Shown here in pieces: positions 35,757 to 46,664 of a stretch of DNA of 64,000 nucleotides. The notes beneath the pieces are model-generated. The model had not been told where the DNA came from. It saw only the letters and a program-made list of their open reading frames with translations, and ran no database searches. Both the position numbers and the translations under genes were made by a program. Location: NCBI RefSeq assembly GCF_000764305.2, contig NW_025931442.1, positions 1-64,000 of the forward strand, written 5' to 3'. The DNA is from Hyalella azteca (taxonomy: Eukaryota > Arthropoda > Malacostraca > Amphipoda > Hyalellidae). Position 1 is the first letter of the stretch. Each line of letters begins with the position of its first letter.

Positions 35757-36307
35757 GGTATTATTGCAGATTAACTACATCCAAAAAAAAGGGTGTTTTT
35801 TTTTTTGAATTATATGTTTTTTGGGGGTGTAGATTACGAATCTGAAATCCATTTTTGGCGGTCGGCATCGGAAAACCGATTTTTTTCGCGACTTACTAAC
35901 ATAAATCCATTTTTGGCGGTCGGCATCGGAAAACCGATTTTTTTCGCGACTTACTAACATGGGGGTTACGTAACTTACGTTACCCACTCACCTTTATTTA
36001 CTAACATGGGGGTTACGTAACTTACGTTACCCACTCACCTTTATTTACTAACATGGGGGTTACGTAACTTACGTTACCCACATTTTGTTACCCAACGGGT
36101 AACAAAATGTTACCCGTTGCAGTGCAACGGGTAACATTTTCGTCTTCTTTACCCGTTGCAGTGCAACGGGTAAGTTCGGAAAAAAATCGGTTTTCCGATG
36201 CCGACCGCCAAAAATGGATTTCAGATTCGTAATCTACACCCCAAAAAACATATAATTCAAAAAAAAAACACCCTTTTTTTTGGATGTAGTTAATCTGCAA
36301 TAATACC
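35757..36307. mobile_element. Non-autonomous long-TIR element with internal satellites
   Basis: A 551-base element flanked by an 8-base duplication GAAGTTTT (35749-35756, 36308-36315). The terminal repeats are about 130 bases, beginning GGTATTATTGCAGATTAAC. Unit A keeps the empty site near 33172. Inside are two copies of a 58-base piece of the TIR, three copies of a 47-base unit (ACTAACATGGGGGTTACGTA...) and two palindromes of TTACCCGTTGCA-type sequence. Long TIRs with an 8-base duplication fit a MULE-like element; other superfamilies with 8-base duplications are possible. Confidence 0.85.
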
Positions 36308-36340
36308 GAAGTTTTTTCTGCTTTACTGTATTCTATTAAG

Positions 36341-38767
36341 AGCCTGTGGCTCTACAACGTTGAAGACTTTTCATGATCGTTAATTGCGATGATCGTAGCA
36401 TCTGAAGGCTTATAAATCGTACATAATTGTTCGTGTATGATAATCGTAATAGAAAACGTATTCTTCGTACCGCAGAATACAATTATTTGGATGACCACTC
36501 AATCTGAATTTGAAGACTAGGCTCCCAAGAATTAAAAGAGCACACAAATTTGAATAAATATCATTCGATCTATTTCTTTATTTATTTTGTCCTTGTTTGT
36601 GCGCCAATCTAAATTCCTAACAAATATGAGGTGTACCTAGCGTCGTAAGTTACACCTACCTGACCCGGCCAGCGCACGGCCACATAAGCACTATAAAGAG
36701 CGCACGCACCCGTGCCTGTTCCCAGAGTAAATAAGTGCAATAATTAGTTTATGGCTTAAAACAAACGGACAATAAAACACACAGGTTTCGTTTACTCAGA
36801 AGACGCCAAAGGATTCGCTTAGAGGAGTAAATTGCTATTTTTGTTAATAATCGTGAATCCACCTCACATGTTATGTTCATAAAAAGGGATCATAATGAAT
36901 ACAACTATTCCTCTTGTGTGGAAAATCTCTCTACAAGGAAAAATGTATTTACCTGAGATAGACGCTGGATCGAATTTTCAAACACCATGCATTTGTATGT
37001 GCAGTGAATAAACAAAAAAAACTAATACCTCTTTTAGCGAATCTAATACAAAACTGTAGATACTATGATAAATCAAAAGTTTGTAATATTTTCACCTGAA
37101 ATGCGTTTTGTAGTGTTCAGCATTTGATTCAGGGCGCTATATATTCACGTACGATAAAAAATTCCATTCTGTATAATAACTTACATAATTTGGACAATTT
37201 GCCCGCACCTCATAGGATCAAAAAAGAATAAAGTGAATATTCATTTCGCCAGAGATGATGTTTGTCTTTCTTACGCATTAATTTAATAGTTTTTACTCGA
37301 TTATAATACATTGATAATCAAATAAAAGAAGGTATTCAAAGAGAAATGGCCTACGAGGCCTGCAACATCTGCTATTTTGAATATTCGGCAGTGAGAATTA
37401 GTTTTCACTGTCGAAAAACCAAATTATTTCATTTGTCATGTAACGTTATCTTGACGAATAACTTCATACGATTTATAAAAAAAATAGTTGCGAGTATGCT
37501 TTTAAACTCGCAACTCGCTGAGCAATTTGAGAAGTACTGGTCTCTTTTGCATGGGCGTGAATGTAATTTTAGTGCCGGTTAATTGATCCTCCGTAAAATA
37601 GCTATTCAAAGATAACCATCAAAGCGTTAAGTATTCTAATAAATTACGAGTATATTAGCAAGAATATCGAAATGAGTTGCTTACTTTTGAGGGTGCAGAA
37701 GAAGCGAGTTTTTATTTTGCAGGCACATGAGGCTGCAGGCGCCACGTAGACCCAGAAACTTGGTTGAGGCAGGCACTTGCAGCGCCAGACGAGTTATTAT
37801 CAATGGTAGTCCCAAGTACCTGATGGATGGTGAGCGGTTCATCAATAATTAAAGTAGTGATCGAACTCGTATCGTCAAAAAAATCAATTTCAGTTTCTTA
37901 CTCTTTATTGAATGACATTTCAGTTATGGATGATCACAGGTGAGATCAGAGTTGTTGAGGGGAATTCGGAGATCTAATTTGTCTCTAAGTTCTAAATTGA
38001 AGGAAGAAATCGTAACATTGCTAGAAAATGTCACCGATGAATGCAAAATTCATGAGCTATTGCTAGTGGAATAGATTCATGCAACTAAATACCTTTTTTC
38101 CGAATCAAGCGTTCATGAAACTATGTATAAGAATGAACCAATGCCTCCAGATTTTTTATGGGTTATCAGTAATTTTTTTATCAGTACTGCATGTGGCCAA
38201 ACCTCTTCCGGCCTAATCTCTTCAGGCCTGACTGAATAGTTTACCTGGTATTTTTTTTACAAAGTTGAAGACTTCCTAATTCTTACTATCATTTGCACCT
38301 CATTTCGAGATCTTTAATCACTTCTACTTTGCCACGAGGTTAAATCAGAAATACAACTTTTTCGTACTAAAATATTACGTTAACTCATCAATTCCCTGTC
38401 CTCCGATACAAATTAGAAAAACTTGTCAGGTTCTGGCAGAGTGGTTATGATTGGCACGATGATATACGGTTCTAGCGTCGAAACAGCGAACTAATTAGTC
38501 AAGGAAGAAATGACAACACATGGAGGTAAATTCTATAGTTACTATATTATAAGAAAAAAAATCTAGTCTAATACAATCGGGCAAGTAGGCGAAGCTCAGA
38601 CACGATTTACACGGGAATTCCCCGACACAGTATTTGGTACAAGATATCCTATCCGGCTATCCCGACCTATCTTCCCAGTTATTTCATTGCTACGACACCC
38701 GTCTCTACGGAAAATAAGAACAGTTTCTAACTATGTTTCCCGAAGTACATCACCGAGGTTAGTGGAG
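36341..38767. other. No gene recognised; promoter-like patch
   Basis: At about 36640-36770 a GC-richer patch contains CACTATAAAGAGCGCACG, and about 65 bases later ACAATAAAACACACAG, that is, a TATA box and a poly(A) signal at a spacing seen in LTRs. No paired LTR is visible. A plus-strand frame at 37346-37582 begins MAYEACNICYFEYS with a few Cys/His pairs, but too little to name a zinc-binding domain. Confidence 0.35.
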
Positions 38768-38856
38768 ACGATGGAGTCCGAGGCACATCTGACGGCGAAG
38801 CTTTCCAAGGCGAATCTGACGGCGAAGCTTTCCAAGGCGAATCTGACGGCGAAGCT
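38768..38856. repeat. 27-bp tandem repeat, three units
   Basis: TCTGACGGCGAAGCTTTCCA plus AGGCGAA, three head-to-tail units with near identity. In the minus frame it gives a KASPSDSPW repeat in a short open frame (38727-38924) of unknown nature. Confidence 0.85.
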
Positions 38857-39524
38857 TTAGCAATAGGAGTTCTTCGGTCCGCGTTCCCTGGTGTGCGTTT
38901 TACTTGGGTGGTGGCGTTGTTCAATTAGTACAGTACGTTTGGTTATTTCTGTAGATGCTGACTTCCGGAATAAAACTCTATCTCGGCGGCAATTTAGTCG
39001 TAGCTCCTTTTATTCGATGATAACCAGTCGGGGACCACAGATCAGTTCCACTATTTCTTCGGCGGTGGTTTTCTTCTCGGCGATATACAGCGTGGCCAGC
39101 TGATGTTGTCTGAAGAGACGTCGTGACTCGAAAAATAACGAACACCACAATTGGTTCTCTAAGCATTCACTGTTCCGTGAATACGCGCTGCAAACGACAT
39201 GCGGACTGCAAGATCTTCCGCGCTCGACTGACTCCGCGCTCGACTGGCTCCGCGTTCGACTGGTTCCGCGTTCGACTGACTCCACGGTGGTGGTGCGGTG
39301 CCACTAGGAAAATTTGAGAAAAAAACAAGAGGTGGCACAGAGTGGCCAGAAAGATGAAGGAGAAAAGGAAGTAACAGTAGAAGACGAAATAGGCGCAATG
39401 CGCATAACTAGGTTGAGCTTTGGTGCTTTGGGTTTTTCTTGGGGTTGGGGGGGAGGGGTTACCCGTCAGAGCTTTGGATGGTTATCGTGGGCGATCGGTG
39501 CTCCTCTTATGAATTGTTGAATAT
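38857..39524. other. GC-richer non-coding block
   Basis: Includes four 16-base units of GACTGGCTCCGCGTTC type at about 39222-39284. Overlapping minus-strand frames (39010-39285, 39159-39398) come from the repeat and carry no domain. Together with the 27-bp repeat this may be a leader or LTR of an unidentified retroelement. Confidence 0.35.
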
Positions 39525-41570
39525 TTGTTATTATTATTATTATTATTTTTATTATATTTCTTTTTATTTTTTTATTTTTTTTGTAATTTTTTTTTGGGGG
39601 GGGGAGAAGGAGTTGATGATATGATGGATAGATGGATGAAGGTTGTGATGGATGATGGTGACGATGATGATGAAGATTGCTCGATATTTACGTTCGATAT
39701 GGATGAAGCTCGATAGTAACTTCATTTTTTTTGTCGTATTAAGTCTCGTCTTAACTGTGCGTAACTCTCGGTGACATTCGTTAGTCCGTCGGCGTGATGG
39801 TGTCTTGAACGGTGTGTGATGTTTTGAGACCAGCCACACCCATCCGCATTATGAACAACTTCGTCTGGGTGCAGCATGGTCCGCTGTGTAGTTATTTGTA
39901 AAAAAGGGTGCGTTTTATGTTTGGTGAGAGGTGATAAAATCTGTATATTTTCTGCAAGTTTCTGAGAGCTATTGCTTTCCTGATGTTTATTTGAGACCTA
40001 AAACCGTGTGATGTGAAATTTAATCCTAGGATTGTTCCTTTATTGGTGTAGGGGTAGTGGGTGTTGTCGATGAATATGTCTGATGTTTTGCGCCTTGAGA
40101 TGGGGATGATTTTGAATTTGTTAGTGTTCGTTCTGATGAGCCATTTTCTTTCGAATGAATTTATCTGCTGGATGGCGTGTTGTGTTTGTTTTGCTGCGTA
40201 TTTAGGTGGGTAACGTCCAGCTGTTATTTGTGTGATGTCATCGGCAAAGGCTATGTATTCTGTACTGGGAAGTGGTGGTGGAAGGTCGTGGGTGTAGAAG
40301 CTATATAGGGTGGGTGAAAGACAGGCTCCCTGTGGGACGCCAGTGTGCAAATGTAATGGGGGACCTATGTGGTGTCCTATTCTGATCGAGGCTGTTCTAT
40401 TTGTGAGGTAGTTTGCTAGTGTTTTTATAAAGGAGGGATGGAGGTTGACTGTATTAGTTTGTATTGGAGACCGGTGTGCCAGACCTTGTCGAAGGCCTTG
40501 GTCACATCACTGAGTACAATGTCTATGGTATGTCTTTGGGATATGTGTATCGCGAGTGTTTCATGGAAAGTTGCTAGTGCTGTGTGAGTACCTCTGTGTC
40601 TCCTAAAGCCGTGTTGTCTAGTGTTGTGAATGTTATTAAATGTGAGATGTTCGTATAGTCTATTGTTCAGTATTTTATCTAATAGTTTTCCTTGTATGTC
40701 TAATAGTGAAATCGGTCTGTAGTTTTGCACTTGGTGTTGTGAAGTATTGGGTTTAGGGAGGAAAATCATTATGGCATGTTTGAGTGAGTTTGGGAAATAT
40801 CCGGCCGATATGAAATGGTTGTATATGTATAACAGGTAGTGTATCATGTTTATGGGGAGATGCTCGAGTTGGAGGGGAGTGATACCTGTGGGGCCTGGTG
40901 CTTTCTGTTGGAATGTTTTCAGAGTGCGCTGTAATTCTTTTATGGTTATAGGTGGGAAATCCACTGGGTGGAGTCGGGCAAGGTTTCCGCGATTATATGG
41001 TTGGATGAGATGTGTATTGTTGTTTACGTGGTTGTGTATAGTACGGATGTGTTCAGTGTCGAAGTCTTCATTGTTTATGTCGTCCTGAGTGAACATGTCT
41101 TGCCAGTGTTTACGGAATATGGGTTCTTTTTGTTCTGGCGTGTCGTGTTGTATATTGTCTTGTTTAAGGTAGGGGGCAGCTTGTTTTGTGTTGGAACCTA
41201 ACATGCGCATTGGGGAGGACCAGAACTTTTTGGGGTCTGCTTATGTTTCTAAAGAGTTGATGAGGTCTTGCCATGTCTGTGTTTGGAGGAGTCTGTGTGT
41301 AGTTTGTAGCTGTTCTCGTAGGGATATAAGTTGTCTGTTAAGTGCTAGTGACGGGCCGTGTGTGCGAATGTACTGAAGAGTGGATTGGCATTGTGTTTGT
41401 ATAAGGAGTGTTTCGTGAGTTGGTTTGATACCGGGAATTATTCGATGTGTTATGGTCGGAATTGAAGTTTCGGTGGCGTTTTGTACGTGTTTGGTCCAGT
41501 TTTTCAAGTGTGTATCTATTTCTTCTAGTGTTGGGTCAGGCTGTGTGGGAACTGCGTGTTGTGAACTCCA
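39525..41570 (-). pseudogene. Non-LTR retrotransposon, jockey/CR1-like RT, 5-prime truncated
   Basis: On the minus strand the region before and through the reverse transcriptase reads almost continuously from about 41570 to 39892. Visible are ADPKKFWSS, the RT finger motif QKAPGPTGITPLQLEHL, NYRPISLLDIQGKLLDKIL, QHGFRRHRGTHTALA, DVTKAFDKVWHTGL, TGVPQGACLSPTLY and the catalytic YIAFADDITQI. Only two lesions were found: a TAA just before ADPKKFW at about 41239 and a one-base frameshift at about 40440. The endonuclease and any ORF1 are missing. The 3-prime end runs to an A-rich, AAT-repeat tail at 39525-39600. Good preservation suggests recent activity of the family. Confidence 0.9.
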
Positions 41571-44251
41571 CTACAGCGGCTCTTCCTTTATATAGCCCCG
41601 CTCTACCGTGTAGACCCGCCCTCGTATGAATTCTCTGGCGGTTGGCTTTGAATCTTTAATACATATAGAGTTGCGATCCCTACTAATTCCTATACGAATC
41701 ATTCCCTACTAATTCCTATACTAATCATGACCTACACAAGTTGCAACATTCTCCACCCAAAATAAACATGAGCGGATCTAACCTAACCTCATTGGGTGCA
41801 GGGAGTTAGAAATGCGGTCCAAGTGTGCTAGTGGAGCCAGTCATTGGCTGCAAGAAGGTTGTGAGCCGGGACAGCGTTAATATGTTAGGCCAGAGGAGGT
41901 TAGGCTGGAGTAGGTACCGCCGGATGAGGAACTGCCTGCTTATGAGCGAGCCTGCTCAAGCATTGGCTGAAGACCTACGACGCTATTTTCTTTCGGCAGT
42001 GCGTCGCTGGTCTGGATTGCGGAGTTCAAGCGTAGTCTGCGGCTTCTCGCTCTGAGGCCGAGGAAAGTTATTGCATGGTGAGGCTAGGCGTTAGTTTCAC
42101 GGCTTATTTAAGAGTGAAATTTGTGGAAGGCGACTGCGCCTCCCTCGGCGCGGTCCCAGCCTTTTCTGGACACAATCGCAGGACGCAATCTCCTTCTCTT
42201 CCGCAAGTCTTAAAGAGGAGGTCGGCCGTGCATGGTGTCGTTATAGCAGCGTCCGTAAACTCTTTCAGACATTGGATGTCGAAAGTCATGCACGTGCACT
42301 GAAGCTTTAGACCTAACAGCTTAAAATTGTCGGGCACTGACCCAAGTTATTAAAAAACTAATAACAGTACCTGAATATAATTTAATATTCGATACTGTAC
42401 GCGTGTTTCTAAATAGATTTGTAATTAAGCAAGGGCATGAATAAAAGTTTTAATATCTTGCACGCAAAATATCATATGTATTAAGTTCAGATTTCCCTAT
42501 TGTATTTACAGATTTCATTCATCCTTTCAATAAGAACTTGAGATACAATTTAATTCTTGCTATCGAACTTGGTTGCGGTTCCTTGGTTCTGTAAATTAGT
42601 CAAATGGTAAAAGTCGAAAAGTTCAACTAAACGTATAGTTATGTACATAATGGATGTCCGAGGCGATTCATGAAAAGGCTATGCCGCCAAGGCAGTTAAA
42701 GAAACCAACTTTTGGTTTTTCCTTCCATAATTCTTCTTGTAAGCTGCAGGAGTAAGAAATAAGAATTTTTACTTGGCATATCACTGAACATTGAATCTAA
42801 ATCAAAAGTCACGCTAACAATCACGACTAGGTTCATTATGGGTACTCAGAAAATGAAATTGTGACGCATACACAGGTATTTGAACGTAAAGAGTGTACGT
42901 ACACAGAATCGATATAAAAAAGATTCTAGTAATAAAACACTCACAGCAGCGATTCGGATCTCTAGGCGATGTAGTGAAGCGTCGACGTATGAACGTTAGC
43001 CGGTAACTCTCTGGATAAACTGGCGGGCTGCATCCATTTAATTGCCCCTAGCCCGTTTCCGCGAAATGTTGCCACAAGAATTTACGTGACGCTCAACGAA
43101 CCGTGGGAGCTATAATATTTTATTGTGGATAAATAACACACAATCTTTCTAATCCACAATAAAACTTACAATCAAGTACAAGCGATCGTTCATTGATGTA
43201 TTAGAACCCATTTTGAAAAAATGATGTATATTAGACCATTCATGTATATGAGTGGAGTAAGGGTATTTTCTCGATTTTTCTCTGGTTTCAATTTAATAAG
43301 TAATTTTCGATTATTTTCTAATTCCCGAGTTCGAGAAATAGCAAGAGTTTCATTCCCAGATCACCTGCTTGTGATTCAGCATTGTAAGATTTCATATCTT
43401 CTATCTGGATCTGACGATCGACGCGAAGCATGTAAACTTGAGCGTAAGCACGTTCTCTTACGCTTGCCATCTCCATTTACCAAAAAGGTTTTGGTGTGCT
43501 TGTACACCTCCCCTTATTGATCTGTAGGAACAGTGAGTGAAGAATTCCGTTTTCAAAGCTATCGTTACTCCCGCTCATTGCATTGTAGTTGAGTGCAGTT
43601 ACCTGCATACCTGCAGGTTCATATGCCGGTCCTTTCCTCTGATATTTAATCGTAAGTCAAGTCTGTTTAACAGACTAATAATTTCATTATTAGCGATAGT
43701 TGTCATGCACTAATGTTGTCGACTTCAGTTAAAAACGTAAGCGATATTATATTATTGGGCGATATGTTCCGCTTAAGCGCGACGGCTCAGACCAAAACCA
43801 GCCCCTGACTCCGCTATTATCGTATTTACCTCGGCAGGGATTCCACTATAATGGAAAATTCATTTAAAACAATGGCTTGTAATTAAATAAGCATGATATA
43901 ATAATTGTCCTTTACAAAGACTGGCTATTAGATTGTATGCTTCACACAGTCCAGGGACCGCCGTAAACGTTAAACCTGCAGAATTTTATTGAAATTTTAA
44001 AATTTTTTGTTTCGCACGTTGGCAAGACACAGACGATGCTATGAACAAAACAAAAACGCCATAAATTGAAGGAATACTTATTCATATCTGGAAATGAAGG
44101 CAAGAATTATTCATGGTAAGTCTATAGCAATAAATTCACAGCTCTCGAGAAGAGGTTCGAAGTCGAAGCAAATATCTTCTGTATGAGCAGTTGTTCTGAT
44201 ATGTACTTATTGAGCTTTGATTGATTACTTTGGCCTTACAGCTTCAGCTGC
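41571..44251. other. No gene recognised
   Basis: Contains a 26-base direct duplication (CCCTACTAATTCCTATAC...) at about 41668-41728 and a GC-richer block at 41830-42250 with no identifiable product. The plus-strand frame at 43221-43520 has no recognisable motif. Confidence 0.4.
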
Positions 44252-44664
44252 GACATGTGACTCATGGCTGCTAAAATAAACACAAGAAAACTTATTATCT
44301 GAAAAACCATCAAACTATTTAATATCAAAACAATCGTGTACAGGTGCCTAGATAGTTCGTTGACACGTGTCAACTAAAATTAATGAAGCTGCATTTCATT
44401 ATCAAAACATTATAGACTCAAAGTTCATTACTCAGCATGTCAATAGCTAAAATGACATGTGACTCGTGGCTGCTAAAATAAACACAAGAAAATTTATTAT
44501 CTGCAAAACCATCAAACTATTTGACAGCAAAACAATCGTGTACAGGTGCAAAGATAGTTCGTTGACACACACGTCAACCAAAATTAATGAAGCCGCATGT
44601 CATTATCGAAACATTATATACTCAAAGTTCATTACTAAGCATGCATGTCAATAGCTAAAAATCA
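44252..44664. repeat. 202-bp tandem duplication
   Basis: 44252-44453 is repeated at 44454-44664, starting GACATGTGACTC and ending in CAATAGCTAAAA. About 90% identity by eye, with small indels. No gene inside. Confidence 0.9.
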
Positions 44665-45270
44665 TATTAAGAATGACTAGCATCGTTCATCAACCGTCAT
44701 CATTGATGAAGTTGAAAACCAGTACTGGACCAAATAAATAGGAGTAGCGATCATAGAGATTACATTTTTAAATTATTAACTTTAGACTCAGCGGAAAGTA
44801 ATTTTTAGAGAACACGGTACAGTGATTGCATAATAAATATTCATCGTTTGAATGTTGCTTGATATTTCAATTTGTATTTTTTGAATCTCTTATCACCGTA
44901 AAACTGGACGCGCATATTGGAAGAAAAATATACATAAAGAAGCATTAACATACTCATTCAGGACTGAGTTTCTATTGTACAGCTAACTTCAGCCATAACA
45001 TTATGACTTTGGCTGATCTCATTATTTTATGATTAAAATTAAACCATATGAAGTTAATGCAGTTTTTCATACAGCAAATTATTATGAAACAAATAAAACA
45101 TCTCGCAAATTCATAGAAATGAATTTGAAGACCAGCTACCTCATCATTCAAAATTAAATTAAACAAGTATAGTCAGCATTGAAAATAAAAATTAACACGT
45201 AACAGATAAAACCTAAGTAACGAAAAACTGACAACGCAACAATGAAAACTTATATTCTCTAAGTTTTAAA
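44665..45270. other. No gene recognised
   Basis: AT-rich unique DNA. Confidence 0.4.
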
Positions 45271-45297
45271 CTGGTGATGGAGTTGGTCTCCGAAACG
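45271..45297 (+). ncRNA. Hammerhead-ribozyme-like motif, best-kept copy
   Basis: CTGGTGATGGAGTTGGTCTCC then GAAACG. The GAAAC box is intact, stem II pairs as GGAG with CTCC, and the first box differs from CUGANGA only at its fourth base (G for A), which would impair catalysis. It belongs to the family at 8587 and 9732, sharing downstream ATGGTGAATT. Confidence 0.45.
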
Positions 45298-45337
45298 TTA
45301 TCAATAAATATATGGTGAATTCACTTGACGTTTTGTG

Positions 45338-46115
45338 AGGCCGGTCCACATGCTCAGTTTTACACAACGATTTGTCTGCGCAGTTTATAATTGTTGCAGA
45401 TAAAACGTTGCGTGGGGACGGGAAAACTGCTCAGTTTGAAGCCAGTGAGAAAACTGCACAGTTGCAGCGATATCTAGCTGAGCCCCAGAGCATAGATTTC
45501 GATTAACTGCGCAGACAAGTCGGAACCCTAGACAGTAGATCAGTTTTCCGATTCAATTTGTGCTTATTTTCAATGATTCTGGCGACAATGGCGGAACTTC
45601 GGTTATGTTCCCGGGAATTCATTGCTCTATAGTCTATACGAATGTTTTCCTTGCATTTGGCGAGTAAAATCCAAGGACTATAGTAACAAGGAAAAAAAAG
45701 CTGGAGACATATGAGAGCTTAGTTGAAAAATTCGAAGAAATCGATGAAAGCGCAAACAGATAAACAGCTGTAAAAAGTTAATAATTTGTGGAGTATTCAC
45801 CGTAAATAATTGGGAATCAATTAATAAATCGATTCCATCTGGAGCTGGAGAAGATGACATCTATACAAGCCATCTATCTGGTATTTTGATTCCTTGCATT
45901 TCCTAAATGATCCAATCTTTTTTTTACAAGGCACAGTGACAAAGTTGACCGAAATAAACTCTCCTCCATGGCGAGATCGCGCAAAACTGAGCAAACTACA
46001 CAGATAAGTCGGCACCGTGTGGACGCGCTTGAAATTGCAACGATTTCATTCCGACTTAAGACTGCAAAACTGCGCAGATAAATCGTTGTGTAAAACTGAG
46101 CGTGTGGACCGGCCT
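45338..46115. mobile_element. TIR element carrying a MADF relic
   Basis: 778 bases bounded by terminal inverted repeats of about 48 bp (AGGCCGGTCCACA...GCGCAGTTT) with two mismatches. Sub-terminal copies of CTGCGCAGACAAGTCGG-like motifs occur at about 45503 and 46000 and may be transposase binding sites. No clear target duplication was found. A MADF-type reading frame lies inside, and no transposase is recognised. Confidence 0.8.
45588..45930 (+). pseudogene. MADF-domain protein, disrupted
   Basis: Begins ATG GCG GAA at 45588 (MAELRLCSREFIAL). After a frame change it continues LYECFPCIWRVKSKDYSNKE, the MADF start (a tryptophan after the helix, then KDY). Then come LETYESLVEKFEEIDESANR, VKKLIICGVF, SINKSIPSGAGEDDIYTSHL and, after another frame change, WYFDSLHFLNDPI. 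Blocks follow one another in the order seen in arthropod MADF proteins. At least three indels and a stop break the frame. MADF domains bind DNA and occur both in transcription factors and as accessory proteins of PIF/Harbinger-type transposons. The position inside terminal repeats favours an element-borne copy. Confidence 0.75.
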
Positions 46116-46664
46116 TTAGCGTTAAATTCTTGGTCAACGTAGGATTTAAGCCGACTAATGATAGTAGAACTTGAAATAATCGGTGTAACGCATGCCAATA
46201 ATCTGCCGCAACCGTGGCGTCAGCTTGTAAATGTCGTTTTCATCGTTGCCGGCTCTTATAAGACGGGTGGCGCTAATTCATGGTTTGTATAATATAGATA
46301 CGAAATGTAAGTATACGCACTCACATTCACTTTTTTCACTTTTCAAATTTCAACATTGATCCGATCCGGCAGAGGGTATAAGCTCATAAAAATTTGTCTC
46401 ATCTGGCTTGTGTTGAAGTGCACCAAATACCACAGCTCGGTTAAGCAATCATTACACGCAACAAGAAAGATATACTACCAAAAAATAAAACTTTAAATGA
46501 TATATTATCATGTAAGTGTCGTTCATTCGTTACCGCATTGATGATATTTCTGTATTTTTCAAAATGATTAAGACAATGTAGAAAAACTGTTGATGATCAA
46601 ATGAATTTATAAACAACATTAGTTTCTCGAAACAGTCAACATTCTTTAAAGGGATTCTTATTCA
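46116..46664. other. No gene recognised
   Basis: AT-rich sequence. Near its right end the minus strand still reads ETNVVYKFI in one frame (about 46615-46640), probably the start of the endonuclease region of the Penelope-like element to the right. Confidence 0.45.

Larger units (their letters stand above)
33197..36340. repeat. Tandem duplication, unit B
   Basis: Direct repeat of unit A, carrying two later insertions: a mariner (33466-34740) and a long-TIR element (35757-36307). Without them it is about 1.3 kb. After it, GAGCCTGTGGCTCTACAACGT at about 36340 resembles the start of the unit again, so a third truncated copy may follow. Confidence 0.85.

Noticed and set aside
36085..36175. Repeated palindromes that could suggest a CRISPR array or operator
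   Set aside because: They lie inside a TIR element with a target duplication in eukaryotic DNA, and there are no spacers or cas genes.
37346..37582. RING-like small protein starting MAYEACNICYFEYS
   Set aside because: Only a few Cys/His residues fit and the rest of a RING pattern is missing.
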